Below the pieces are notes generated by a model. It did not search any database. It was not told where the DNA came from and worked only from the letters and a program-made list of their open reading frames with translations. Positions 23,920 to 36,156 of a stretch of DNA of 64,000 nucleotides are shown in pieces; positions within the stretch are counted from its first letter, which is position 1, and every line of letters begins with the position of its first letter. Origin of the DNA: Rutidosis leptorrhynchoides (Eukaryota > Streptophyta > Magnoliopsida > Asterales > Asteraceae). The position numbers and the translations under genes were made by a program. Location: positions 5,809,501-5,873,500 of the forward strand of contig NC_092335.1 in assembly GCF_046630445.1 (NCBI RefSeq). The letters run 5' to 3'.

Positions 23920-24723
23920 CAGCGATTAGATAGCTGAACACCTTATCGTTTGCTGGTAATCGGTGAGTGGGACTAACTGGAGATTATAGTATATAGAAGC
24001 ATGTTATATTATGATTTCTATGCTTGTTAGATATACTTATTGTTGTAGTTAGTTAGTTCTTGTGATGACTGTATGTTAGTTGATGCTTGTCTGCTGGAGC
24101 CCAGTGCGTCCCTATTGTGTGGTAGCCTCGGTAGGAGAGATCAACCTGCGAGTTGGGTTCCTCTGTGGTAGCCTAGACAGCCGTGGTGTATATATATGTG
24201 AATGACGCGTCCGTCGCGTGTGGATTATGTATATACATACGGTGGTGGAGGAACTTCTGGTAAGCCCCAGTCCGATCAGCTGGTGGTTAATGGTTTAGCC
24301 GAGCCGCCAGAGTCTCTATAGACGGCACTTGGGTGATGTTTGTGTGTTAGACTATTGTGACATGATTAGTATAACACTTCTGTATGCTATGGCCTGTAGC
24401 CAGTCGTACTCACTTAGCTTCGTGCTAATTCCCCTCCATCTCCTCCCTGCAGGTTGATAGCTTTTGTAGATTGTGCTTTTGGGAGAAGACGGGCATGGTG
24501 ATGTTATGTTTGACAGGAGTCAACTCTGATGTTGTCTTGTTTTGTTTAAACAGTGATACTTTGTAAATGTATTATAAATACGTCTTCTCCGTATAAATAA
24601 GTATTTTATAATGACACGTGATACAGGTTGTATTAACAATAGTTAATGTGGATATCGTATTTAAGTAATATTATGCTTCCGCCACGTATGTATATAAAAA
24701 AAAAAAAATTTAGCGGTGTCACA
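23920..24723 (+). repeat. Element E 5' LTR, second piece
   Basis: Continues 14165-15233 after element F; the first five bases are the F target copy. It contains the stem TTAGC-TTCGT-GCTAA (24414-24428) followed by a pyrimidine tract and CTGCAG|GT, and ends GTGTCACA. Confidence 0.92.
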
Positions 24724-24726
24724 AGT

Positions 24727-24738
24727 TGGTATCAGAGC
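24727..24738 (+). promoter_or_regulatory. Element E primer-binding site
   Basis: TGGTATCAGAGC, initiator tRNA-Met type, three bases after the LTR. Confidence 0.93.
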
Positions 24739-24916
24739 TGAGTTTGGCAGCATGTGCATTGTGATCTACATGTCATGTTCCCAAACTTAGAAGAGTCATG
24801 TCAAATATAACACGTTGGGGATGGGTTAAGTGAGTACTAGGACAGGTTATGTGTTAGTTGATAGTACTAACAGAGTTTATACTAAGCTTTGGTGTGAGTG
24901 TTGTGGTAGTGCAGTA

Positions 24917-25966
24917 ATGGCAGATAATGAAGCTAACGCTGCTGGCCCTACCGCCCCTGGAACTGGAACCTTCCGAGCCCCAGATGAGGATGGACATGTG
25001 TCTTCAGAAGAAGAAACTTCTCAAGAAGTAATAGAACTTCAAAGTCGGTTACTAGAAGCTCAGGAGAAAATTATGGAATTGGAACAAGAACGGGCGCAAT
25101 GGAACCCTAATACCACTGCGTTAAATACAACCTTTCTTCCTAACTTTCATAATCAAGCCAGTGGCAGTTCCCAATCCCAGTTTCCACAAAATACTTGCCA
25201 AAATCTCCAAATGCAATTCCCGTTTAACCAGGCATTTCCAAATCAAATGATGTACCCATTTCAAGTTTCCGAGATGAAAAAGAAGTGTACCTATAAACAG
25301 TTTATTGATTGCAAACCTCCAGAATATCATGGTCACACAAACCCTACAGTGACACTCAATTGGTTAAGAGAAGTAGAGCGAGCGTTGGAAACATGTTTCT
25401 GTGAGCCTGAATCTATGGTACTGTTTGCAAGTAGACTTCTCAAAGGTGAAGCAATGGAATGGTGGGACTCTATCACTGCATATTTACCCAAAGAACAGAT
25501 CAGCCAGATTACCTGGGAACAATTTGCTGCTAAGGTTCGTGAGCAATATTGTTCTGAGTATGAGATGGAAAGATTGAAAACTGAGTTTCTGAGTATGAAG
25601 ATGACAGAGAGTATGACGATTGATGAAGTTTTCAGAGATTTCACATCTAAGCTAAGGTTCGTTCAACAGTGGGTACCAACTGAGAAAGATAAGATTCAGC
25701 ATTTTATGCGGGTGATTAAGCCGGAGTACAGAACCCTTGCGAGATTTGCAACAACCTTGGCGCAGGCTCATGAGATGGCTAAAGTTACAGAAGGTGATAT
25801 AATGGCAGCAAAAAGAGAAAGTTCGAGAAGTGGATCTTTTGGGGGTAAATCAGAAGGTCAAACAGGTGGTCAGTCTGTTCAACAATCAAGTAAGCAATCA
25901 GGATTTCGTGGTAAGAAGTCAGGTGGGTTTAAACAGAAAAGTAAGTCGATGTTTAGAATTGATTAA
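24917..25966 (+). CDS. gag: Element E Gag (capsid), truncated C-terminus
   Basis: I choose ATG 24917 (MADNEANAAG) over the GTG at 24830, giving about 349 residues. The N-terminus is acidic and Pro/Gly-rich. A predicted coiled coil follows (ELQSRLLEAQEKIMELEQE), then a Gln/Asn-rich linker, then the Ty3-type capsid block CTYKQFIDCKPPEYHG, a LNWLREVERAL block, AMEWWDS, and WEQFAAKVREQYC to FRDFTSKLRFV. The tail is Ser/Gly/Gln-rich and basic. The frame ends at TAA 25964-25966 just past a deletion junction near 25940, where the nucleocapsid knuckle should begin. So the capsid part is intact but the RNA-binding knuckle is lost. The frame has no internal stop, unlike most ORFs in this complex. Confidence 0.85.
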   Translation: MADNEANAAGPTAPGTGTFRAPDEDGHVSSEEETSQEVIELQSRLLEAQEKIMELEQERAQWNPNTTALNTTFLPNFHNQASGSSQSQFPQNTCQNLQMQFPFNQAFPNQMMYPFQVSEMKKKCTYKQFIDCKPPEYHGHTNPTVTLNWLREVERALETCFCEPESMVLFASRLLKGEAMEWWDSITAYLPKEQISQITWEQFAAKVREQYCSEYEMERLKTEFLSMKMTESMTIDEVFRDFTSKLRFVQQWVPTEKDKIQHFMRVIKPEYRTLARFATTLAQAHEMAKVTEGDIMAAKRESSRSGSFGGKSEGQTGGQSVQQSSKQSGFRGKKSGGFKQKSKSMFRID

Positions 25967-27505
25967 AGACTATGATTGCGAGATTAAGTACCATCCGGGT
26001 AAAGCAAATGTGGTCGCAGATGCTCTGAGTCGCAAGAAAACCATCCAAAATGTTAGATTTATGAGGATTGAAATAGTATCAGACTTAATTGATCGATTGA
26101 AAACCTTTCAGTTAGTAGCTTTGAATGACGAAAATCTAAAGACTGAACAAATGACTAAAAGAAAATTTGACCTATGCAATGATTCTAGAGGATTAAAGAC
26201 CTATAAAGATCGAATTTGGGTGCCTATGCTTGGAGATTTGAGGGATTTAATCCTTACTGAAGCGCATAAATCGAGATTGACAGTGCATCCAGGTAGTACT
26301 AAGATGTACCGAGACTTGAAAACATTGTATTGGTGGCCGACAATGAAGACAGATGTTGCAAATTTTGTCGAAAAATGTCATATTTGTGCGCAAGTTAAGG
26401 CAAAACATCAGAAACCGTATGGGTCTCTAAGACAGTTAGAAATTCCTCAGTGGAAATGGGATCATATAACGATGGATTTTGTAACCAAGTTACCCCGAAC
26501 CCAGAAAGGACACGACATGATCTGGGTGATTGTGGATCGTTTAACAAAGAGTGCTCACTTTTTAGCTACTTGAAAGAAATCGTTAGCCGGCATGGTATAC
26601 CGTTGTCAATAGTTTCCGATAGAGATACTAGGTTTGTATCGAACTTCTGGAACAGTTTACAACAGAATTTGGGTACACGTGTGAATCTAAGTACAGCTTA
26701 TCATCCGCAAACAGACGGTCAGAGTGAACGGACGATTCAAATGTTAGAAGACATGTTGAGAGCGTGTGTCTTAGAATATGGTGGTTCTTGGGATTCACAT
26801 CTTCCATTTATAGAGTTTGCTTACAACAATTCATATCATTCGAGTATCAAAATGCCGCCATATGAAATGTTGTATGGTCGCAAGTGCAGAACTCCTACGT
26901 GTTGGTTAGAAGCAGGTGAGAAACAATTTGCAGGTCCTGAAATTGTTCAGATAACCGCAGAAAAGGTCGAAATTGCACGTGAGAAATTGAAAGCAGCCAG
27001 AGACCGAAAAAAGATGTATGCTGATCCGCGCAGACGTCCGGTGACATTTAATGTAGGTGATCGTGTTTATCTGAAAGTTTCGCCGTGGAAAGGGGTGATC
27101 AGATTTGGTAAACGGGGTAAACTAGCACCGAGGTTTATTGGGCCATTTTCGATCAAAGAAATTTTGAATGATCAGACTGTTGTTTTAGATCTTCCATCAG
27201 AGTTAGCAGGAATACACAACACGTTCAACGTGTGCTATCTAAGAAAGTGCAAAGTGGATGATGAAAGTCGGATTCTTCCGTTGAAGGATTTGAAAGTTGA
27301 TTTGACTAAGAAATTAGTGGAAGAACCGGTTAGAATAGTGGACAAGAAAGTCACAAAGTTAAGAAAGAAACAAATTCCAATGGTGTTAGTGGAATGGCGG
27401 CACAGTTTGGGTTCTAACTTGACGTGGGAAATCGAGGAGTTAATGAGGGCGCGCTATCCCCAGTTGTTTGACCTTGACCAGATTCCGAGGACGGAATCTT
27501 CTTAA
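25940..27505 (+). pseudogene. pol: Element E RNase H end, integrase, chromodomain-like tail
   Basis: After the deletion junction the frame resumes at the C-terminal edge of RNase H ([16 protein letters not shown] near 25990). It runs into integrase with the HHCC zinc region (HKSRLTVHPG, then CHICAQVK) and the first catalytic Asp in MDFVTKLP. A small deletion near 26570 removes part of the core and shifts frame. The second frame (from about 26571) holds the second Asp (SDRDTRF), the Glu (GQSERTIQ), the GPY/F region (KLAPRFIGPF) and a C-terminal block with EWRHSLGSNLTWE that resembles the degenerate chromodomain of Tekay-type chromoviruses. It ends at TAA 27503-27505, directly before the polypurine tract. 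Confidence 0.88.
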
Positions 27506-27516
27506 GGGGGTAGATT
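27504..27516 (+). promoter_or_regulatory. Element E polypurine tract
   Basis: AAGGGGGTAGATT abuts the 3' LTR at 27517 and overlaps the pol stop codon. Confidence 0.85.
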
Positions 27517-29357
27517 TGTAACATCCTCAATCGGGCCTAGATGTAAGATTACTAAAGTGCCCTTAAGTTAGTATTGTGTTATTATATGCTTTTATTTTTA
27601 TTTAATATTTATTATTATTTAATGATGTGGTTAGGACCAGTTTGTGACAAGGGTCACAGATCAGGTTTGTTTATTTAATTTGAACTTCGTTTGGGTTGCC
27701 AAATGATGTACGAAAGATATCATATAACTGATAATTACCCGTGTGTCACACAGTGTGGGATTTTAACCCACTTAACATGACTAGTACAGCTCATTTCTGC
27801 ATTCTTCCAGAAAATTCCCAAACACACCCGTTCTTCATCTCCCTCACCTACCAAACCCTAATCCTTGATTCTTGTTTTAGAGCTCAAATCATTTACATTT
27901 TCGTGTTCCTTGTGATTTACTGATTCTATCAAGGTAAGAATCACAAGTTTTCATGCTTTAATCTTTGAGAAAATTGAGTTTTTGTGTTAGTTTTTACAAA
28001 GTGAGTAATTTGGGTCAAAGTGGTTAAATTTGATGTTGTTTGAGTCCAAATCTTGTGGGTTTATGTTTCTTAATGTATAGTGTCTTCGATTTGGTCAGTT
28101 TTGAGGTCATAAGCGAGCCCTAGAGCAAGAATTGGTCGATTTTGGGTGAAACCCGTCACTTTGTCTTCAGCTTCTGCAGATGAACAAGGTCGGCCGAGTG
28201 TCTCCTGACACTCGACCGACTGACTCGACCATCGACCGAGTGTGTATGACCCACGGCCGAGTGTGTCTGCGAGAGACCATCGACCGAGTGACTAGACACT
28301 CGGCCGAGTGAGTGTAGACACGACCGAGTGTCTTGGGTAGTGAATATTTTACCAAGTGTTGATTTTTAGTCGTTATGCTGCCCGTTTGTATTTTGATGTT
28401 TTTGATGTAAATTTTGAAAGTGCAGAAGTGTTAAGGAGAAAAATTTTAGCGGAAAGTTTTTCTGACAAGAATTTTTATATTGTGTTATTTAGTGTTAACG
28501 GACATAAACTAACTTGTGGATATGTATTTCTCAGGAGAAAGAGAAGGTTCAGTGATTAGATAGCTGAACACCTTCTCGTTTGCTGGTAATCGGTGAGTGG
28601 GACTAACTGGAGATTATAGTATATAGAAGCATGTTATATTATGATTGCCATGCTTGTTAGATATACTTATTGTTGTGGTTAGTTAGTTCTTGTGATGACT
28701 GTATGTTAGTTGATGCTTGTCTGCTGGAGCCCAGTGCGTCCCTATTATGTGGTAGCCTCGGTAGGAGAGATCAACCTGCGGGTTGGGTTCCTCTGTGGTA
28801 GCCTAGACAGCCGTGGTGTATATATATGTGAATGACGCGTCCGTCGCGTGTGGATTATGTATATACATACGGTGGTGGAGGAACTTCTGGTAAGCCCCAG
28901 TCCGATCAGCTGGTGGTTAATGGTTTGGCCGAGCCGCCAGAGTCTCTATAGACGGCACTTGGGTGATGTTTGTGTGTTAGACTATTGTGACATGATTAGT
29001 ATAACACTTCTGTATGCTATGGCCTGTAGCTAGTCGTACTCACTTAGCTTCGTGCTAATTCCCCTCCATCTCCTCCCTGCAGGTTGATAGCTTTTGTAGA
29101 TTGTGCTTTTGGGAGAAGACGGGCATGGTGATGTTATGTTTGATAGGAGTCAACTCTGATGTTGTCTTGTTTTGTTTAAACAGTGATACTTTGTAAATGT
29201 ATTGTAAATACGTCTTCTCCGTATAAACAAGTATTTTATAATGACACGTGACACATGTTGTATTAACAATAGTTAATGTGGATATCGTATTTAAGTAATA
29301 TTATGCTTCCGCCACGTATGTATATAAAAATAAAATAAAAAAATTAGCGGTGTCACA
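27517..29357 (+). repeat. Element E 3' LTR
   Basis: 1841 bp. Compared with the 5' LTR it lacks about 38 bp in the GACCGAGTG field, losing the AGTCGGCCGACT palindrome while keeping CACTCGGCCGAGTG (28297-28310). The stem-loop is at 29044-29058. Confidence 0.93.
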
Positions 29358-29701
29358 CTGTTATAACAGCATGATAATGATACGCTGTATTAATGAACGA
29401 ATTCGAAAGATGTCAATGTTATAGGAGGTTACTCGAGTACTGATGAAAATGGTTGTAGTTGTTCTACCGAATCAAACTAGAAATAACTTGTTGGGTGATT
29501 TTTTCGTTATTGGGCTTATGAAAATTTGACTTGTGAATATACTGTTGGGCCAAAATAATAACGGGATAATAATATTTGGAAACATATTAAATTAGAAAAA
29601 CATGGAATGGTTCATTTGCTCAGGGTGTGGTGTTAAACCGAGAGGTCACGGATTCTAGCCCCAACTGGGGCATTATTTTTTTAAAAGCCTATTCTTTTGA
29701 G

Positions 29702-29702
<1 letters not shown>

Positions 29703-29780
<78 letters not shown>
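29703..29780. repeat. (ATT)n microsatellite
   Basis: About 25 perfect units, at the position equivalent to the (TTA)n of solo LTR 1. Confidence 0.95.
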
Positions 29781-30130
29781 CATTATTTTCGTTTTTATTT
29801 TTATTAACATTATTATTATTATTATCATTATGATTATAGATACAAATATTATTATAGAAACGATTAAGTTACAAATTAAATAAAATTATTAATATTATTA
29901 TTACTATCATTACTATATTATTATTATGAAAACAAATAAATATTTTTATATATAAATAACTACATTTGATACATGTAACATAACTATATTAATATTTTTA
30001 CTAATTATTTATCTAAAGTTTATAAAATAGATATATTTAATTAAATTATAAATGAAACCTATAAATTATTAAATATGACAATTATATCACTAGTAATAAT
30101 ATCTAAATTTGTTCGATTACAAGTATATGT

Positions 30131-30133
<3 letters not shown>

Positions 30134-30190
<57 letters not shown>
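30134..30190. repeat. (TA)n microsatellite
   Basis: About 28 TA units in LTR C. Confidence 0.95.
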
Positions 30191-30193
<3 letters not shown>

Positions 30194-30486
30194 ATAGGTT
30201 TGTGAATCCGAGGTCAACCCTGCACTTGTTCAATGTCGTTATATGTATTTTTACTACAAAATACAGTATTGTGAGTTTCATTACTCCCTTTTTATATATA
30301 TTTTTGGGACTGAGAATACATGCGCTGATTTTACTAATGTTTTTCGAAATAGACACAAGTGATCAAAAACAACATTCTATGGCTGGATTATGAATATTGA
30401 ATATCACCCCTTTTTAGCTTGGTAACCTAATAATTAGGAAACGGGTATGGCCCCTAATTGACGCGAATCCTAAAGATAGATCTATG

Positions 30487-32695
30487 TGTAGTGACCCGAA
30501 CTTTTCCATGTTTATATATATTAAATGAATTTGATTTTTACATGATTAAGTGTTGCCAACATGTTAAGCAATCAAACTTGTTAAGAATTGATTATTTGAA
30601 ATGAGTTTCATGTAGACAATTGACCACCCAAGTTGACCGGCGATTCACGAACGTTTGTAAACGACATGACGATATATATATGGTTATACATATAGTTAAC
30701 ATGAGATTATGATAAGTAAGTATCTCCATAAGTATATTAACAATGAGTTATATACATAAAAATGAGACTACTAAGTTAAGAAACTCGAAACGATATATAT
30801 AACGATTATCGTTATTACAACGTCTTACTAAATACATATGTATCATATTAAGATATTGTTACAATATATTTAACATGATAAAATGATGATTATATATATA
30901 TATCATTAAGTATGTTAACAATGAACTACATATGTAAAAACAAGGCTACTAACTTAAGGATTTCGAAACGAGACATATATGTAACGTTTATCGTTGTAAC
31001 GACATTTAAATGTATATATATATCATATTAAGATATATTAATATATCATAATATCATGATAATATAATAATTTAACATCTCATTAGATATAATAAACAAT
31101 GGGTTAACAACATTAAATAAGATCGTTAACTTAAAGGTTTAAAAACAACACTTGCATGTAACGACTAACGATGACTTAACGACTCAGTTAAAATGTATAT
31201 ACATGTAGTGTATTTAGATGTATTAATATACTTTTGGAAGACTTCAATACATATATCAAAACACTAATACTTAACGAAAATGGGTACAATTACATTCCCA
31301 TTCTTTTTTCATCAAGAATTCTAGTCGTATTCATACCCGTATTATACACAGCTTCTAGACGTACTTACTGTGGGTATATACCAATAGGAACTAGCATGAG
31401 ATTCTACTCTTGATTATGTCATGTATGACTAATCAATTTTAATTTCTACCATGAACTAGTCAACTAACTAGAACTCCTTTTAACCCCACTCACCACTCAC
31501 CACTTACCACTCATCATTCACTCCATTTCACTTCCAATTCTCTTTCTAATTCTCTCTCAACACACACACACACACACTTATGAACGAATTTTTCCAGTAT
31601 CTAATCATCATCTTCATCAAAAATTACTTCAAGAATCAAGCTATAATCATCTTAGGAAGAACACTTCAAGAACACTTCGAAAATCCTTTCAAGTTTACTA
31701 GTTTACATCCAAGCTTTTTAATCCATTCCAAGTAATCATCTAAGATCAAGAAACCTTTGTTATTTACAGTAGGTTATCTTTCTTATTCAAGGTAATAATC
31801 ATATTCAAACTTTGATTCAATTTCTATAACTATAAACTATCTTAATTCAAGTAAAAATCTTACTTGAACTTGTTTTTGTGTCATGATCCTACTTGAAGAA
31901 CTTTCAAGCCATCCAAGATTCTTTGAAGCTAGATCATTTCTTGTCACTTCCAGTAGGTTTACCTACTAAACTTAAGGTAGTAATGATGTTCATAACATCA
32001 TTCGATTCATACATATAAAACTATCTTATTCGAAGATTTAAACTTGTAATCACTAGAACATAGTTTAGTTAATTCTAAAATTGTTCGCAAATAAAGTTAA
32101 TCCTTCTAAATTTACTTCTAAAATCAACTAAATACATGTTCTATATCTATATGATATGCAAACTTAATGATTTAAAACCTGGAAACACGAAAAACACCGT
32201 AAAACCGGACATACGTCGTCGTAGTAACACCGCGGGCTATTTTGGGTTTGATAATTAAAAACTATGATAAACTTTGATTTAAAAGTTGTTCTTCTGGGAA
32301 AATTATTTTTCTTATGAACATGAAACTATATCCAAAAATCATGGTTAAACTCAAAGTGGAAGTATGTTTTTCAAAATGGTCATCAAGACGTCGTTCTTTC
32401 GACTAAAATGACTACCTCTTACAAAAACGACTTGTAACTTATATTTTCGACTATAAACCTATACTTTTTATGTATAGATTCATAAAATAGAGTTCAATAT
32501 GAAACCATAGCAATTTGATTCACTCAAAACAGATTTAAAACGAAGAAGTTATGGGTAAAACAAGATTAGATATTTTTTGATTGTTGTAGCTACGGGAAAT
32601 ATTGTAACAATTCTATAAAAATCATAACTTAACAAACTTATATTGTATTATTCATGTATTCTAATATATATTATTTAATCTTGGGATACCATAGA
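30487..32695 (+). repeat. Element A 5' LTR, first piece
   Basis: Matches the first two thirds of 53651-57114. Compared with B it carries an extra block of about 200 bp, a diverged tandem duplication of the GAAACGAGACATATATGTAACG region. No gene. Confidence 0.92.
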
Positions 32696-35600
32696 TGTAG
32701 TGACCCGAACTTTTCCATGTTTATATATATTAATTGAGATTGATATTTACATGATTAAATGTTTCCAACATGTTAAGCAATCAAACTTGTTTAGACTTGA
32801 TTAATTGAAATATGTTTCATATAGACAATTGACCACCCAAGTTGACCGGCGATTCACGAACGTTAAAACTTGTAAAAATGACATGACGATATATATATGG
32901 ATATACATATGGTTAACATGAGATTATGATAAGTAAGTATCTCCATAAGTATATTAACAATGAGTTATATACATATAAACAAGACTACTAACTTAAGGAT
33001 TTCGAAACGAGACATATATGTAACGATTATCGTTGTAACGACATTTAAATGTATATATATCATATTAAGATATATTAATATATCATAATATCATGATAAT
33101 ATAATAATTTAACATCTCATTAGATATAATAAACAATGGGTTAACAACATTAATTGAGATCGTTAACTTAAAGGTTTCAAAACAACACTTACATGTAACG
33201 ACTAACGATGACTTAACGACTCAGTTAAAATGTATATACATGTAGTTTATTTAGATGTATTAAAATACTTTTGGAAGACTTCAAGACATATATTAAAACA
33301 CTCATACTTAACGAAAATGGTTACAGTTACTTTCCCATTCTTTTCTTTCATCAAGAATTCTAGTCGTATTCTTACCCGTATTATACACAGCTTCAAAACG
33401 TACTTACTATGGGTATATACCAATAGGAACTAGCATGGGATTCCACTCTTGATTATGTCATGTATGACTAATCAATTTTAACTTCTACCATGAGCTAGTC
33501 AACTAACTAGAACTCCTTTTAACCCCACTCACCACTCACCAATTACCACTCATCATTCACTCCATTTCACTTCCAATTCTCTTTCTAATTCTCTCTCAAC
33601 ACACACACACTATTATGAACGTATTTTCCAGTAGTTAATCATCATCTTCATCAAAAATCACTTCAAGAATCAAGCTATAATCATCATAGGAAGAACACTT
33701 CAAGAACACTTCAAAAATCCCTTCAAGTTTACTAATTTACTTCCAAGCTTTCTAATCCATTCCAAGTAATCATCTAAGATCAAGAAATCTTTGTAATATA
33801 CAGTAGGTTATCTTTCTTATTCAAGGTAATATTCATATTCAAACTTTGATTCAATTTCTATAACTATAAACTATCTTAATTCGAGTAAAAATCTTACTTG
33901 AACTTGTTTTTTGTGTCATGATCCTACTTCAAGAACTTTCAAGCCATCCAAGATCCTTTGAAGCTAGATCATTTCTTGTCACTTCCAGTAGGTTTACCTA
34001 CTAAACTTGAGGTAGTAATGATGTTCATAACATCATTCGATTCATATATATAAAACTATCTTATTCGAAGGTTTAAACTCGTAATCACTAGAACATAGTT
34101 TAGTTAATTCTAAACTTGTTCGCAAACAAAAGTTAATCCTTCTAACTTGACTTTTAAAATTAACTAAACACATGTTCTATATCTATATGATATGCTAACT
34201 TAATGATTTAAAACCTGGAAACACGAAAAACACCGTAAAACCGGATTTACGCCGTCGTAGTAACACCGCGGGCTGTTTTGGGTTAGTTAATTAAAAACTA
34301 TGATAAACTTTGATTTAAAAGTTGTTATTCTGAGAAAATGATTTTTATTATGAACATGAAACTATATCCAAAAATTATGGTTAAACTCAAAGTGGAAGTA
34401 TGTTTTCTAAAATGGTCATCTAGACGTCTTTCTTTCGACTGAAATGACTACCTTTACAAAAACGACTTGTAACTTATATTTCCGACTATAAACCTATACT
34501 TTTTCTGTTTAGATTCATAAAATAGAGTTCAATATGAAACCATAGCAATTTGATTCACCTAAATCGGATTTAAAATGAAGAAGTTATGGGTAAAACAAGA
34601 TTGGATAATTTTTCTCATTTTAGCTACGTGAAAATTGGTAACAAATCTATTCCAACCATAACTTAATCAACTTGTATTGTATATTATGTAATCTTGAGAT
34701 ACCATAGACACGTATACAATGTTTCGACCTATCATGTCGACACATCTATATATATTTCGGAACAACCATAGACACTCTATATGTGAATGTTGGAGTTAGC
34801 TATACAGGGTTGAGGTTGATTCCAAAATATATATAGTTTGAGTTGTGATCAATACTGAGATACGTATACACTGGGTCGTGGATTGATTCAAGATAATATT
34901 TATCGATTTATTTCTGTATATCTAACTGTGGACAACTAGTTGTAGGTTACTAACGAGGACAGCTGACTTAATAAACATAAAACATCAAAATATATTAAAA
35001 GTGTTGTAAATATATTTTGAACATACTTTGATATATATGTATATATTGTTATAGGTTCGTGAATCAACCAGTGGCCAAGTCTTACTTCCCGACGAAGTAA
35101 AAATCTGTGAAAGTGAGTTATAGTCCCACTTTTAAAATCTAATATTTTTGGGATGAGAATACATGCAGGTTTTATAAATGATTTACAAAATAGACACAAG
35201 TACGTGAAACTACATTCTATGGTTGAATTATCGAAATCGAATATGCCCCTTTTTATTAAGTCTAGTAATCTAAGAATTAGGGAACAGACACCCTAATTGA
35301 CGCGAATCCTAAAGATAGATCTATTGGGCCTAACAAACCCCATCCAAAGTACCGGATGCTTTAGTACTTCGAAATTTATATCATATCCGAAGGGTGTCCC
35401 GGAATGATGGGGATATTCTTATATATGCATCTTGTTAATGTCGGTTACCAGGTGTTCACCATATGAATGATTTTTATCTCTATGTATGGGATGTGTATTG
35501 AAATATGAAATCTTGTGGTCTATTGTTACGATTTGATATATATAGGTTAAACCTATAACTCACCAACATTTTTGTTGACGTTTTAAGCATGTTTATTCTC

Positions 35601-35947
35601 AGGTGATTATTAAGAGCTTCCGCTGTCACATACTTAAATAAGGACGAGATTTGGAGTCCATGCTTGTATGATATTGTGTAAAAAAACTGCATTCAAGAAA
35701 CTTATTTTGTTGTAACATATTTGTATTGTAAACCATTATGTAATGGTCGTGTGTAAACAGGATATTTTAGATTATCATTATTTGATAATCTACGTAAAGC
35801 TTTTTAAACCTTTATTGATGAAATAAAGGTTATGATTTGTTTTAAAATGAATGCAGTCTTTGAAAAACGTCTCATATAGAGGTCAAAACCTCGCAACGAA
35901 ATCAATTAATATGGAACGTTTTTAATCAATAAGAACGGGACATTTCA
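32696..35947 (+). repeat. Element B 5' LTR
   Basis: Starts TGTAGTGACCCG and ends GGGACATTTCA. It has the conserved stem-loop CAACA-TTTT-TGTTG at 35564-35577, CTCAGGT 20 to 25 nt later, and the hairpin GAGGT-CAAA-ACCTC at 35879-35892. Short ORFs at 33230, 34936 and 35480 recur in the 3' LTR and are not genes. Confidence 0.95.
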
Positions 35948-35949
35948 GT

Positions 35950-35961
35950 TGGTATCCGAGC
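35950..35961 (+). promoter_or_regulatory. Element B primer-binding site, one mismatch
   Basis: TGGTATCCGAGC starts two bases after the 5' LTR. It differs from the usual TGGTATCAGAGC by one base; element A has the same variant. Confidence 0.88.
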
Positions 35962-36156
35962 GTTGGTCTTAGAGAACCAGAATTTTGCATTAGTGTGTCT
36001 TATCTAGTTTGTTAGGATGCATTAGTGAGTCTGGACTTCGACCGTGTTTACTTGAAAAATGATTGCTTAACAAATTTTGTTGGAAACTATATATTTTTAA
36101 CATGTGAATATTATGTGATATATTAATCTCTTAACGCGTTTGATATTATGTGATAG

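Larger units (their letters stand above)
14165..29357 (+). mobile_element. Element E: Ty3/gypsy deletion derivative
   Basis: Flanked by CTGTT (14160-14164 and 29358-29362). The 5' LTR (14165-15233 plus 23920-24723, split by element F) and 3' LTR (27517-29357) share ends TGTAACATCCTCAAT...GTGTCACA and differ at scattered sites plus one indel in a repeat field. The 2.8-kb interior keeps a primer-binding site, an intact gag, a broken integrase with chromodomain-like tail and a polypurine tract. The nucleocapsid knuckles, protease, reverse transcriptase and most of RNase H are missing. The lineage looks like Tekay/Del. It cannot be autonomous. Confidence 0.92.
29358..30486 (+). repeat. LTR C, middle piece
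   Basis: Continues LTR C between elements E and A. It has the diverged tRNA-like segment (about 29605-29672), (ATT)n at 29703-29780 and (TA)n at 30134-30190. The poly-Leu ORF at 29627-29833 is the microsatellite read in one frame. No gene. Confidence 0.85.

Noticed and set aside
24830..24916. N-terminal extension of element E gag from GTG 24830
   Set aside because: The segment is leader sequence just after the primer-binding site; ATG 24917 gives a typical Gag start.
29627..29833. Poly-Leu ORF, with similar poly-Tyr, poly-Ile and poly-Cys ORFs at 8475-8663, 8884-9078, 10211-10492, 13333-13600, 7004-7243 and 61778-61987
   Set aside because: They are microsatellites read in one frame, with no non-repeat coding sequence.
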